A stretch of 64,000 nt of DNA from Pseudomonas putida (GTDB taxonomy: Bacteria > Pseudomonadota > Gammaproteobacteria > Pseudomonadales > Pseudomonadaceae). Location: positions 4,836,001 to 4,900,000 of the forward strand of contig NZ_CP066306.1 in NCBI RefSeq assembly GCF_016406145.1, given 5' to 3'. The translations under genes were made by a program, and so were the position numbers. The stretch's first letter is position 1, and each line of letters begins with the position of its first letter. This document shows, piece after piece, positions 55,840-63,964 of the stretch. The notes under the pieces were generated by a model. The model was not told the origin of the DNA. It saw nothing but the letters and a program-made list of their open reading frames with translations, and did not search any database.

Positions 55840-56000
55840 GGTTATCCCTTCTTGAAAAGCGAGCCGGACAAGTCTGTGGCCTACTGTAGTTCGCCAATGT
55901 GACGGTCAAATCAGCCGAAGGAATGATTTGGCTAGGCGAGGTATGAGTGGCATTGTTCGGTCGATGGATCAACCCTTGCCCTGCCACTGGAGCCGTATCT

Positions 56001-56966
56001 ATGCCCAGCACGCGTCGCGCCGTGTTTCTCGATCATCAATCCCTGGACCTTGGTGACCTCGACCTTTCACCTTTGCAGAGCCAGTTCGACGCGTTCGAAC
56101 TGTACGACGCCACCCGCCCGGATCAGGTAGCCGAGCGCCTGCAGGGCGCCGTTGCGGTGATCAGCAACAAGGTCATGCTCGACGCCGACGCCCTGTCTGC
56201 CAACCCACAGCTCAAGCTGATCCTGGTCGCCGCCACCGGCACCAACAACGTCGACCTCGCTGCCGCCCGCGCCCAGGGCATCACCGTCTGCAATTGCCAA
56301 GGCTACGGCACGCCCTCGGTGGCACAGCACACCTTGGCCCTGCTGCTGGCACTGGCCACGCGCCTGTGCGACTACAACCAGGCGGTGGCCGAGGGCCAAT
56401 GGGCCAAGGCCAGCCAGTTCTGCCTGCTGGACTTCCCGATCGTGGAACTGGAAGGCAAGACCCTTGGCCTGCTCGGCCATGGCGAACTCGGTGGCGCCGT
56501 CGCGCGGCTTGCAGAAGCCTTTGGCATGCGCGTGCTGAGCGGGCAGATCCCCGGGCGCCCTGCGCGCAACGATCGCCTGCCGCTGGATGAACTGCTGCCG
56601 CAAGTCGATGCCCTGACCCTGCACTGCCCACTCAACGAACACACACGGCACATGATAGGCGCACGTGAGCTGGCATTGCTCAAGCCCGGCGCGCTGGTGG
56701 TCAATACTGCACGTGGCGGCCTGATCGACGAGCAGGCCCTGGCCGACACCCTGCGTCGCGGCCATCTGGGCGGCGCCGCCACCGACGTGCTGAGCGTCGA
56801 GCCGCCGGTCAACGGCAACCCGCTGCTGGCCGGCGACATCCCGCGCCTGCTGATCACGCCGCACAGCGCCTGGGGCGCGGTGGAGTCGCGCCAGCGCATC
56901 GTCGGCCAGCTCAGCGAGAACACCCAGGCATTCTTTGCCGGCCAGCCACGCCGCGTGGTCAGCTGA
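56001..56966 (+). CDS. D-2-hydroxyacid dehydrogenase (hydroxypyruvate/glyoxylate reductase type)
   Basis: 321 residues from ATG 56001 with GGAG eight bases upstream. NAD(P)-binding [24 protein letters not shown], catalytic Arg in [17 protein letters not shown], Glu in DVLSVEPP and His in LITPHSAW are present. It should reduce hydroxypyruvate or glyoxylate with NAD(P)H. It diverges from the acyl-CoA ligase gene and is followed by rsmC after 53 bases. Confidence 0.93.
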   Translation: MPSTRRAVFLDHQSLDLGDLDLSPLQSQFDAFELYDATRPDQVAERLQGAVAVISNKVMLDADALSANPQLKLILVAATGTNNVDLAAARAQGITVCNCQGYGTPSVAQHTLALLLALATRLCDYNQAVAEGQWAKASQFCLLDFPIVELEGKTLGLLGHGELGGAVARLAEAFGMRVLSGQIPGRPARNDRLPLDELLPQVDALTLHCPLNEHTRHMIGARELALLKPGALVVNTARGGLIDEQALADTLRRGHLGGAATDVLSVEPPVNGNPLLAGDIPRLLITPHSAWGAVESRQRIVGQLSENTQAFFAGQPRRVVS

Positions 56967-57019
56967 GCGCAAGGGCAGGCTCTGCTACACTGCGCCACTT
57001 TTTTCAGGAGGCGTCGTCC

Positions 57020-58015
57020 ATGGACCCGCGCAGTGAAGTTTTGCTCCGCCAGGCGGACCTGTTCCAGGGTCCACTGCTGATCGCCGGCGCCCCCGCCGAT
57101 GACCTGCTCGGCCAGTTGCCAAAGGCCAATGCCTGGACCTGGCACGCGGGCGATCAGGCCATGCTTGACGCCCGCTTTGCCGGGCGCAGCCATTACGGCG
57201 TCGACGTGCCGCCGGTCGCCTTCGAGGCGGCTGTGCTGTTCCTGCCCAAGTCGCGCGAGCTGGCGGCCTACCTGCTAAACGCACTGGCGTCACGCCTGGG
57301 CGGCGGCGAACTCTACCTGGTGGGCGAAAAACGCGGCGGTATCGAAGGCGCAGCCAAGCATTTGCAGGCCCTGGGCAAGCCACGCAAGCTCGACAGTGCC
57401 CGGCATTGCCAGCTGTGGCAGGTCACCGTGGACAACGCGCCCGAAGCCAAGCCACTGGAAAGCCTGGCCGAACGCTTCGCGCTTGAACTGGAAGACGGCC
57501 CGCTGCAGGTGGTCAGCCTGCCTGGCGTGTTCAGCCACGGCCGTCTGGACCGCGGCACGGCGTTGCTGCTCAAACACCTGGATAACCTGCCAGTGGGCCA
57601 TGTACTGGACTTCGGCTGTGGTGCCGGCGTACTCGGCGCCACAGTCAAACGCCGTTACCCACAAAGCCGGGTAACGATGCTGGACGTGGACGCCTTCGCC
57701 GTGGCCGCCAGCCGCCTGACGCTGGCGGCCAACAAGCTGGAAGGTGAAGTCATCAGTGGCGACGGTATCGATGCTGCGCCAGGCGACTTGAGCCTGATCC
57801 TGAGTAACCCGCCGTTTCATACCGGTGTGCACACCAACTACCAGGCATCGGAAAACTTGCTGAAAAAATCAGGACAACATCTGCGAAAAGGTGGCGAAAT
57901 GCGCTTGGTCGCAAATAGTTTCCTGCGTTATCAGCCACTGATCGAAGGCGCCCTGGGCAACTGCCGGACCTGCGCCGAGGCAGACGGTTTTCGCATCTAT
58001 CAGGCAACACGTTGA
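57020..58015 (+). CDS. rsmC: 16S rRNA m2G1207 methyltransferase RsmC
   Basis: 331 residues from an ATG with AGGAGG upstream. An N-terminal domain (about 1-165) without the SAM motif is followed by the catalytic domain with [21 protein letters not shown] (SAM binding), [16 protein letters not shown] and the catalytic [18 protein letters not shown] (NPPF motif). It methylates guanine 1207 of 16S rRNA in the small subunit. Two-domain length fits RsmC. Confidence 0.95.
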   Translation: MDPRSEVLLRQADLFQGPLLIAGAPADDLLGQLPKANAWTWHAGDQAMLDARFAGRSHYGVDVPPVAFEAAVLFLPKSRELAAYLLNALASRLGGGELYLVGEKRGGIEGAAKHLQALGKPRKLDSARHCQLWQVTVDNAPEAKPLESLAERFALELEDGPLQVVSLPGVFSHGRLDRGTALLLKHLDNLPVGHVLDFGCGAGVLGATVKRRYPQSRVTMLDVDAFAVAASRLTLAANKLEGEVISGDGIDAAPGDLSLILSNPPFHTGVHTNYQASENLLKKSGQHLRKGGEMRLVANSFLRYQPLIEGALGNCRTCAEADGFRIYQATR

Positions 58016-58061
58016 TAAAACAGGGCTTGCCCAAAGCGTTTGGGCTAGGCAGAATCCGCAC

Positions 58062-58195
58062 CGTCCTAGGGGAGTAGTCTCCCGCAAGCAACCTGCTTGC
58101 CCGGCACGCGTCAACACACTTGGCCCACAGGCCATGGCGCGTGCGACCCACGATCTGCGCAGACGGATCCAGGGTTTGACAAGACCTATGACACG
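58062..58195 (+). ncRNA. yybP-ykoY-type (manganese) riboswitch
   Basis: The segment has the class landmarks in order: GGGGAGTAG (near 58069), CCCGCAAGC, CGCGTCAACAC (near 58107) and the closing GACAAGACCT (near 58178). Downstream, GGGGCGGG (58209-58216) can pair with CCCGCCCC (near 58243), a plausible expression platform just before the ribosome-binding site of the transporter gene. The class senses Mn2+ and commonly precedes UPF0016/MntP-type exporters, as here. Confidence 0.85.
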
Positions 58196-58264
58196 CACAC
58201 CTTACCCGGGGCGGGGAGGCTGTACGTGTCATAGCCGTGTCGACCCGCCCCCACAGGAATCCTG

Positions 58265-58849
58265 ATGCTGGAATCTCTCCTCGTACCTACCGCGATCGTC
58301 GCCCTGGCCGAAATCGGCGACAAGACGCAACTGCTCGCACTCATTCTGGCTGCCCGCTTCCGCAAGCCCTGGCCGATCATCGCCGGCATCATCGCCGCCA
58401 CCTTGGCCAACCATGCCGCCGCAGGTGCCGTAGGCGCCTGGGTCAGCGGGTTCTTCAGCGAGTCGACGCTGCACTGGATTCTCGCCGCGAGCTTTACCGC
58501 CACGGCCCTGTGGACCCTGGTGCCAGACAAGATGGATGATGATGAAAACCCTGCGCGGCGCTTCGGCCCGTTCCTTACTACGCTGATCGCGTTCTTCCTG
58601 GCCGAGATCGGTGACAAGACCCAGGTTGCCACGGTGATGCTGGCAGCCCAGTACCCGCACCTGATCATGGTCATCATCGGTACCACGTTAGGCATGCTGA
58701 TTGCGAACGTACCGGTAGTCCTGGCGGGCAATTTCGCCGCAGAAAAACTGCCGCTTACGCTGATTCGTCGCCTGGCCGCGACGGCCTTCATCGTGCTGGC
58801 GATCGTCGCCGTCTACTCGGCAATGAAAACCAGTGGGTGGGTGGGGTAA
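58265..58849 (+). CDS. UPF0016/GDT1-family manganese exporter
   Basis: 194 residues with six membrane helices in two repeats, each with the ion motif: ALAEIGDKTQLLALIL (near 14-29) and FLAEIGDKTQVATVML (near 115-130). A charged loop (VPDKMDDDENPARRFG) joins the halves. Family members (TMEM165/GDT1, MneA) export Mn2+ or Ca2+. The gene stands behind a yybP-ykoY-type riboswitch, which supports manganese. Confidence 0.93.
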   Translation: MLESLLVPTAIVALAEIGDKTQLLALILAARFRKPWPIIAGIIAATLANHAAAGAVGAWVSGFFSESTLHWILAASFTATALWTLVPDKMDDDENPARRFGPFLTTLIAFFLAEIGDKTQVATVMLAAQYPHLIMVIIGTTLGMLIANVPVVLAGNFAAEKLPLTLIRRLAATAFIVLAIVAVYSAMKTSGWVG

Positions 58850-58853
58850 AGCT

Positions 58854-58920
58854 GCAAGCTGCAAGAAAGAGCAGATGTACGCGTACTGCTCTTGCTTGTA
58901 GCTTGTAGCTTGTAGCTGCT
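58854..58920. repeat. AAGCTGCAAGC-type repeat forming a long hairpin
   Basis: GCTGCAAGCTGCAAG on the left and CTTGCTTGTAGCTTGTAGCTTGTAGC on the right are largely complementary and surround AAGAGCAG AT GTACGCGTAC T GCTCTT, whose centre GTACGCGTAC is a perfect ten-base palindrome. It lies between two convergent genes. A related tandem, GCGGCAAGCTACAA, occurs at 63570. Confidence 0.7.
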
Positions 58921-58921
58921 C

Positions 58922-59737
58922 TTACTTCTTGGCAGCCTGATACAGCGGCATGACCTTGGGAATCGCCGCCTGCAACGAGGCGATCCGGCTGTCAGAGGCC
59001 GGGTGAGTGCTCATGAACTCAGGTGGCGCGCCCTCGGACGCCTTGCTCATCTTGTTCCACAAGGTGATCGCGGCATTCGGGTCATAGCCGGCACGCGCCG
59101 ACAGTTCCAGGCCGATCAGGTCGGCTTCGTTTTCGTTGGCGCGGCTGTTGGGCAGGGTCATGGCGTAGTTCACTACCTGGTCTGCCAGCGCAATGCTGTT
59201 CTGGCCAAGGCCAAACAGCGCACCTGCGCCCTGGCGGGCCATTTCCACGCCATAAGCCTTGGACATCGCTTCGCGGCTGTGTTCACGCAAGGCGTGAGCG
59301 ATTTCATGGCCCACCACGGCGGCAATCTCGGCATCGGTGAGCTTGAGCTGGTCGATCAGGCCGGTGTAGACAATGATCTTGCCGCCAGGGCCGCAGTTGG
59401 CGTTGAGCTCATCGCTCTTGATCACATTGACCTCCCACTGCCACTGGGCGGCATCCGGGCGGAATTTCGGCGCCTGGGCGATCAGCCGGTCGGCAATCAC
59501 CTGCACGCGCCTGGCATCGGCGCTGGACTTGTCCAGCACGCCCTTGTTCGACGCCTCGCCGAGGGTCTGCTGGTACGACTGGGCGTACATCTGGTTGACC
59601 TCATCGGTCGAGAGCATGCTGAACATGTACTGCTTGCGCTCGACGCCGACAGCACCGCCGCTGGTGGTATTGACCGCCTGGCAGCCAGCCAGCAGGATGC
59701 CAGCACTCAAGAGGCTGACGACAAAAGACTTACGCAT
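58922..59737 (-). CDS. M48-family metalloprotease lipoprotein (LoiP/YcaL-like)
   Basis: 271 residues with signal II motif ILLAGC giving lipidation at Cys19. The zinc site HEIAH is at 144-148 (VVGHEIAHALREHSREAM) with the third ligand Glu in RANENEADLIGLELSA. Such proteases act in the periplasm on misfolded outer membrane proteins. A tetratricopeptide tail as in BepA is absent, so it is the short LoiP type. Confidence 0.92.
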   Translation of the reverse strand: MRKSFVVSLLSAGILLAGCQAVNTTSGGAVGVERKQYMFSMLSTDEVNQMYAQSYQQTLGEASNKGVLDKSSADARRVQVIADRLIAQAPKFRPDAAQWQWEVNVIKSDELNANCGPGGKIIVYTGLIDQLKLTDAEIAAVVGHEIAHALREHSREAMSKAYGVEMARQGAGALFGLGQNSIALADQVVNYAMTLPNSRANENEADLIGLELSARAGYDPNAAITLWNKMSKASEGAPPEFMSTHPASDSRIASLQAAIPKVMPLYQAAKK

Positions 59738-59834
59738 GAAAACACTCCCTTTTTACATGCGGGATATCCTAGGCCGAGTCGCCCATGGGCTACCAGAGCC
59801 GTAGGGAAGATTTTCTTCGCCCGTATCGGCCCCA

Positions 59835-60455
59835 TCAGGCCGGCGTCAAGCACTCGGGCGCATCCAGCTTCGGGTCATTGACGAAATTCGCCAGCGCCCG
59901 CTCACGTAGCGTAGCCGGTGGGCTGGCGAGCAGCTCATGCAAACGCGGCAGCGGTGTTTCAGGGTCCAGCCATGCGGCCTGCCCCGCCTCATCGAGAATC
60001 AACGGCCGGCGTTGGTTCATCGCCGCCTGGGTCACCACCGCACAGCTCAGCCACACCTGGTCCTGGACCGGGTAAGCTTCCCATATGGCTGCGAAATACA
60101 ACGACGAGCCCTCCCCCGGCGTCAACCAGTAAGGGCGTTTGCGCACCGTGCCACGCCATTCGTAAAAGCCGTTGGCTGGCATCAGGCAACGCCGCAGACG
60201 TAACGCTTCACGGAACATCGGCTGCTCGGCCAAGGTTTCGGCCCGGGCATGCGCGGGGGTGCGTGAGAGGTCAGTGAGCCAGGCCGGGGTCAGGCCCCAG
60301 CGCGCCTTGGCCAATTGCATCTGGCCGTCGACATGGCGCTGGATCAGCACCGAAGCGCCGGGCGAGATATTCCATTGCGCCGGCTGGCCGGCAGGAAAGC
60401 CTGGCAGGCTTGCCAGCACCTGGGGCCAGCGAAACAGGGCATAGCGTCCACACAT
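59835..60455 (-). CDS. SRAP/YedK-type protein with altered active site
   Basis: 206 residues beginning MCGRY, so Cys2 can form the thiazolidine crosslink with abasic DNA. NGFYEW holds the conserved Glu99. Two further catalytic positions differ: in YedK they are Asn75 (in N-A-R) and His160 (in H-D-R); here the segment AHARAET has His69 and MNQRRPLIL has Asn147, so Asn and His appear exchanged. The codons (CAT at 60251-60249, AAC at 60017-60015) are clear. SRAP proteins protect abasic sites in single-stranded DNA. Confidence 0.85.
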   Translation of the reverse strand: MCGRYALFRWPQVLASLPGFPAGQPAQWNISPGASVLIQRHVDGQMQLAKARWGLTPAWLTDLSRTPAHARAETLAEQPMFREALRLRRCLMPANGFYEWRGTVRKRPYWLTPGEGSSLYFAAIWEAYPVQDQVWLSCAVVTQAAMNQRRPLILDEAGQAAWLDPETPLPRLHELLASPPATLRERALANFVNDPKLDAPECLTPA

Positions 60456-60470
60456 GGGCGATTTCAGAAC

Positions 60471-60731
60471 CTAGCAGATCAAGGTACCGGGATAGCTCTC
60501 CGGTTCGTCGCCGACAAGCGGCTGGGCGCCATTGTACGCATCGATCAGCTGCCGTGCGTAACCTGCCTGCTCATCGGCCACTGCGAGCCCGAGCAAGCCT
60601 TGCATCGGCAACTCGCCAACACCACCCATCAGGTCACGGCCGACCAGGTGCACCTCGATACCCTCGCTGGCCAGCATGCCAGCGAGCATTTCTGCCTCCA
60701 GCAATGTTTCCGGTTCGTAGATCCGCTGCAT
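60471..60731 (-). CDS. DUF2007-like small protein
   Basis: 86 residues from ATG 60731. Its opening MQRIYEPETLLEAEMLAGMLASEGIEVHLVGRDLMG has the ferredoxin-like beta-alpha pattern of DUF2007 ('putative signal transducing') proteins, with the 'A.ml..eGIe.hl' signature. No signal peptide. It overlaps the end of the CPXCG gene (TGATG), so the two form an operon. The function is unknown. Confidence 0.8.
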   Translation of the reverse strand: MQRIYEPETLLEAEMLAGMLASEGIEVHLVGRDLMGGVGELPMQGLLGLAVADEQAGYARQLIDAYNGAQPLVGDEPESYPGTLIC

Positions 60732-60916
60732 CAGGCATCGTCCTCGCGTCTGACTTCGAGCATCCATTCGTCGCCGTGCACCTGCAGGATGAACACCACC
60801 GGCTGACAACATACCTGGCAGTCTTCGGTATACATCTGGTCGCCACCGGAGATGTCCACGGTGGTTTCCACGCGCTCGCCGCAATAAGGGCAATCGTAGA
60901 AGTCGGTTTCCAGCAT
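60731..60916 (-). CDS. CPXCG-motif cysteine-rich small protein
   Basis: 61 residues with CPYCGE near residue 9 and EDCQVCCQP near residue 32, a zinc-ribbon-like pair of knuckles (CPxCG family). A beta-rich C-terminus (PVVFILQVHGDEWMLEVRRE) follows. It is the first gene of the two-gene set with DUF2007. No biochemical role is known to me. Confidence 0.87.
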   Translation of the reverse strand: MLETDFYDCPYCGERVETTVDISGGDQMYTEDCQVCCQPVVFILQVHGDEWMLEVRREDDA

Positions 60917-61041
60917 CGCGGCCTCCGCAGTGACTTATGCGTATAATTGCCGGTCTGTTTACAGGGCCTGCGTGTGTCCGAGCCGTTTTTCGGGCCCCAC
61001 CCCTACTTTATTACCCTAGCCGTTTCCAACAAGAGAGCATG

Positions 61042-62208
61042 ATGGGCGAATTCGATGCCATCCGACCGTACGACGATGCTGAGGTCCCTGCCGTGCTGGC
61101 ACGCCTGCTCAGCGACCCGGCATTCCTCGATATCCTCACCCACTTCCGCTTCCCGCGCGCAGCCGGGGCATTCGGCTGGTTGCTCAAGCCGCTGATCGCA
61201 CGGCGCCTGCGCAAGGAGTTCGCCGGGGTTACCTGCGTGTCCACATTGCAGGACAAGGTCGAATACTACGTCGACCACACCATCGAGCGCGCTACCGACG
61301 GGGTCACGTACACAGGCGTCGAGCAACTCAAATCCGGTACCGCCTATCTGTTCCTGGCCAACCACCGTGACATCGTCATGGATCCGGCCTTCGTCAACTA
61401 CGCGGTGTACCACGCTGGCCTGCCGACGCCACGCATCGCCATTGGCGACAACCTGCTGCAAAAGCCGTTCGTCAGCGACATGATGCGCCTGAACAAGAGC
61501 TTCATCGTCCACCGCTCGCTCACTGGCCGGCGCGAAAAGCTCGCGGCTTACCAGCTGCTTTCGGCCTACATCAACCATTCGATCCGCACCGACGGCGCCT
61601 CGATCTGGATAGCCCAGGCCGAAGGCCGTGCCAAGGATGGTGATGACCGCACCGACTCGGCCATCCTCAAGATGTTCCACATGAGCCGCAAGGACGAGCC
61701 TTTCGGTGCGGTGATCCAGGGCCTTAACCTCACTCCGGTGTCGATCAGCTACGAGTACGACCCCTGCGACCAGGCCAAGGCGCGCGAACTGTATATCCGT
61801 GCAACCACCGGCACCTATCAGAAAGCGCCAGGTGAAGACGACAACAGCATCGCCAAGGGCATCACCGGCTACAAGGGCCGTGTACACATCAACTTCGCCC
61901 CGCCGGTAACCGCGTTCTACGAGGACACCAAGCAGCTGGCGCAGGAGATCGACCGGCAGATCCTGGGTGGCTACCGACTGTTCCCGGTGCACTACCTGGC
62001 CTATGCAATGTGGGGCGAAAAGGATGAGGCACTGCAGGTGCCGAGCGCCGAGAAGCTGTTCCCGGCAGAGGAGCTGGCAAAAGCCAAGGAAGAATGGCAA
62101 CGCCGCCTGGACGCCTGCCCGCAGGAGCAGCGGCCATACCTGGTGTTGCAATACGCCACGCCGGTGCGCAACCAGTATCAGGTCAGACAACAGGCGCCGG
62201 TAGCCTGA
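61042..62208 (+). CDS. 1-acyl-glycerol-3-phosphate acyltransferase-type protein
   Basis: 388 residues from ATG 61042; AAGAGAG lies four bases upstream, and ATG 61039 is an alternative. The acyltransferase HX4D motif is in FLANHRDIVMDPAF, followed by SFIVHRSLTGRREKL and the glycerol phosphate-binding QAEGRAKDG. No strong membrane helix is visible, so it may attach peripherally. The C-terminal 110 residues exceed a minimal PlsC domain. A TATAAT at 60942-60947 can serve its promoter. The acyl acceptor is unproven. Confidence 0.88.
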   Translation: MGEFDAIRPYDDAEVPAVLARLLSDPAFLDILTHFRFPRAAGAFGWLLKPLIARRLRKEFAGVTCVSTLQDKVEYYVDHTIERATDGVTYTGVEQLKSGTAYLFLANHRDIVMDPAFVNYAVYHAGLPTPRIAIGDNLLQKPFVSDMMRLNKSFIVHRSLTGRREKLAAYQLLSAYINHSIRTDGASIWIAQAEGRAKDGDDRTDSAILKMFHMSRKDEPFGAVIQGLNLTPVSISYEYDPCDQAKARELYIRATTGTYQKAPGEDDNSIAKGITGYKGRVHINFAPPVTAFYEDTKQLAQEIDRQILGGYRLFPVHYLAYAMWGEKDEALQVPSAEKLFPAEELAKAKEEWQRRLDACPQEQRPYLVLQYATPVRNQYQVRQQAPVA

Positions 62209-62213
62209 TCACA

Positions 62214-62232
62214 GGGGCCGCTTGGCGGCCCC
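62214..62232 (+). terminator. GC-rich hairpin after the acyltransferase gene
   Basis: GGGGCCGC TTG GCGGCCCC, an eight-base-pair stem starting five bases after the stop. No clean T run follows (GCATGTTT), so it may be a weak terminator or a REP remnant. Confidence 0.55.
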
Positions 62233-62239
62233 GCATGTT

Positions 62240-62500
62240 TCAGATCCAGGTACTGAACCAGGACAGCAGCAAGGCCATCGCCAGGCAGGAAAAGCCGAGA
62301 ATGTAGTAATAGCGCGGCACCCGCTGGTCGAATGCATCCACCAGCCCGTCATCCACTGCCAGGCTCTCGCGGGTGATAGCCTGGCGACGCCGTGCACTGT
62401 GCAGCAGCAACCCGCCCGGGCAGGTCATCAACAGTGCCAGCAGATTGATCAGCTTGGTCGGATGGGCGGCCAGAACCCCCCAGAGCACTTGCAAGGACAT
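62240..62500 (-). CDS. Small membrane protein of unknown function
   Basis: 86 residues from ATG 62500 with GAGG upstream. Two membrane helices are likely (LINLLALLMTCPGGLLLHS and YYYILGFSCLAMALLLSWF), with a charged loop (RRRQAITRESLAVDDGLVDAFDQ) between them. Not recognised. It converges on the acyltransferase gene. Confidence 0.7.
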   Translation of the reverse strand: MSLQVLWGVLAAHPTKLINLLALLMTCPGGLLLHSARRRQAITRESLAVDDGLVDAFDQRVPRYYYILGFSCLAMALLLSWFSTWI

Positions 62501-62660
62501 CACGCAACCTCGGTCAGAACGTCAGCGAAGGCCGGCATTCTACCGAAGGCCGGCCCCAACGCCTGAACTTGGCGACAAAGTGTCACTAAATTTCATCTGT
62601 CACACGCTCGTCATCAGGGCAGGCCACCCTGTCGGCCTTTTCCCGAACCGGAGCGAGTTC

Positions 62661-62867
62661 ATGCTGCACGCCGAAAATCAGGATCGCCTCTATCTCGTTG
62701 CCCAGAGCGATGAACAGCAGGCGTTGATCGATGGTTTTGCCATCAATGTCCAGGACCGCCAGTGGCTGGTGTATTGCGCCCTGGGCGGACATGCGCATGA
62801 GCATTTGCCAGAGGTGGACCTGCTGACGGGCGTGAGCGTGCTGGATTTTCATATCGAAGCGGCCTGA
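62661..62867 (+). CDS. Small acidic protein of unknown function
   Basis: 68 residues from ATG 62661, with GGAG eight bases upstream. No signal or membrane segment; the sequence (QDRLYLVAQSDEQQALIDGFAINVQDRQWLVYCALGGHAHEHLPEVD) alternates beta and turn patterns with an HAHEH cluster. The frame extends further upstream but without a start signal. A terminator follows at 62889. Not recognised. Confidence 0.6.
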   Translation: MLHAENQDRLYLVAQSDEQQALIDGFAINVQDRQWLVYCALGGHAHEHLPEVDLLTGVSVLDFHIEAA

Positions 62868-62888
62868 GGCCTTCGAAAAACCAAAAAA

Positions 62889-62919
62889 AACCCGCTGCCT
62901 GGCACGCAGGCAGCGGGTT
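62889..62919. terminator. Bidirectional terminator
   Basis: AACCCGCTGCCTG pairs with CAGGCAGCGGGTT, a 13-base-pair stem with a short loop, preceded by an A run and followed by TGTT. It can serve both convergent genes. Confidence 0.92.
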
Positions 62920-62941
62920 TGTTCTCGGTACAGCGAAAAGC

Positions 62942-63526
62942 TTATTCGCCCAGTACCTGGCCGATGGTCGGGTCCTTGAACAAGCGAGTCAACGCATCGC
63001 TCAACACATCCCCCACCAGCTTGGTGTTGGTTTCCTGGTTGGGCGCCATGCCGAAGCGCTGGTCCAACGAGGCGCCGTAGCGGCCGCTGTAACGGCGGTT
63101 AGCGTTCGACACATCAGCACGGAAGGTGGCGCCGATGGTGGCCTCTGTCACGTACAGGTTTTCCTTGGGCGACTGGTACTTCAGCTCGGCCAGGGTCACG
63201 GTCAGCTGCGGCGCGTTGGAGGCGCTGGCCGAAGGGGTGAAGCCCAACAGGCGTACGGCCGCCTCGGCCTGAGCCTGCAGTTTGGGCACGATGTCATTGC
63301 CATTGACGCTGATGGTGCTGGTCTCGGGGTACATGCCACCACGAGTGCCCAGGGACTGCGAAGCCCGGCCGTCCACCACCTTGACCACCACCGGCTGGCC
63401 ATGGCCGACCGGGGCGAGCTGGGCGTTGAGCTTGGGTTGCGGGCTGAGTTGTTGCGGGCTGTGGGCACAACCGACCAGGCTCAGGCTGGCCACGGCAAGC
63501 AAACCGAACAACAGACGTTGCAACAT
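62942..63526 (-). CDS. YajG-like lipoprotein
   Basis: 194 residues with lipobox SLVGC giving lipidation at Cys20. The mature part has PVVVKVVDGRASQSLGTRGG, NGNDIVPKLQAQAEAAVRLLGF and a DUF-type ending, as in E. coli YajG, an outer membrane lipoprotein of unknown function. CTGGAG precedes the ATG. The -10 element TATACT lies on the minus strand at 63566-63561, and the heptad repeat at 63570 covers its -35 region. Confidence 0.85.
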   Translation of the reverse strand: MLQRLLFGLLAVASLSLVGCAHSPQQLSPQPKLNAQLAPVGHGQPVVVKVVDGRASQSLGTRGGMYPETSTISVNGNDIVPKLQAQAEAAVRLLGFTPSASASNAPQLTVTLAELKYQSPKENLYVTEATIGATFRADVSNANRRYSGRYGASLDQRFGMAPNQETNTKLVGDVLSDALTRLFKDPTIGQVLGE

Positions 63527-63569
63527 GCGTGTTTCTCCAGAAAATGCGGCAAAGGCTCACAGTATACCT

Positions 63570-63606
63570 AGCGGCAAGCTACAAGCGGCAAGCTACAAGT
63601 AAAAGC
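63570..63606. repeat. GCGGCAAGCTACAA tandem repeat in the YajG promoter
   Basis: GCGGCAAGCTACAA occurs twice in tandem, followed by GTAAAAGCAG. It resembles the repeat at 58854 and lies where the -35 element of the gene to its left should be (the -10 TATACT is at 63566-63561 on the minus strand). Confidence 0.65.
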
Positions 63607-63730
63607 AGACCGCACGGGGCGCAGGCGTCTTCTCGAGGCTTGCCGGTTGAAGCCAGGCCCTTGTGTCACACTTGGTTCATGGTCCTGCTGTTATCCTCGC
63701 CGCAAGCCCTAACACACAGGACTCGACACC

Positions 63731-63964
63731 ATGGCCTCGCTCTGGACCCTGCTCTTCCAACGCCCGCGCCACAATACCTATGCCCGCCTCGATGGCGACG
63801 GCAACTGCCTGGGATTCAAGCAATGCAGCCAGCCGCCAGGCAGCAGCGGCTGGGTGCAGGTCAAAGAAATTCAGCTTGCCTGGCTGGGCCGCCCACTGCC
63901 CGCCAGCGCCCGGGTTTGCGCCCATGCAAGCCACCATTGGCAGCGGCGCACCCTGCCGGCCTGA
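63731..63964 (+). CDS. Small basic protein of unknown function
   Basis: 77 residues from ATG 63731 with AGGAC about ten bases upstream. Tryptophan- and arginine-rich (MASLWTLLFQRPRHN, SHHWQRRTLPA), one short hydrophobic opening and three cysteines, no recognised domain. It is the last gene; 36 bases remain to the window end. Confidence 0.5.
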   Translation: MASLWTLLFQRPRHNTYARLDGDGNCLGFKQCSQPPGSSGWVQVKEIQLAWLGRPLPASARVCAHASHHWQRRTLPA

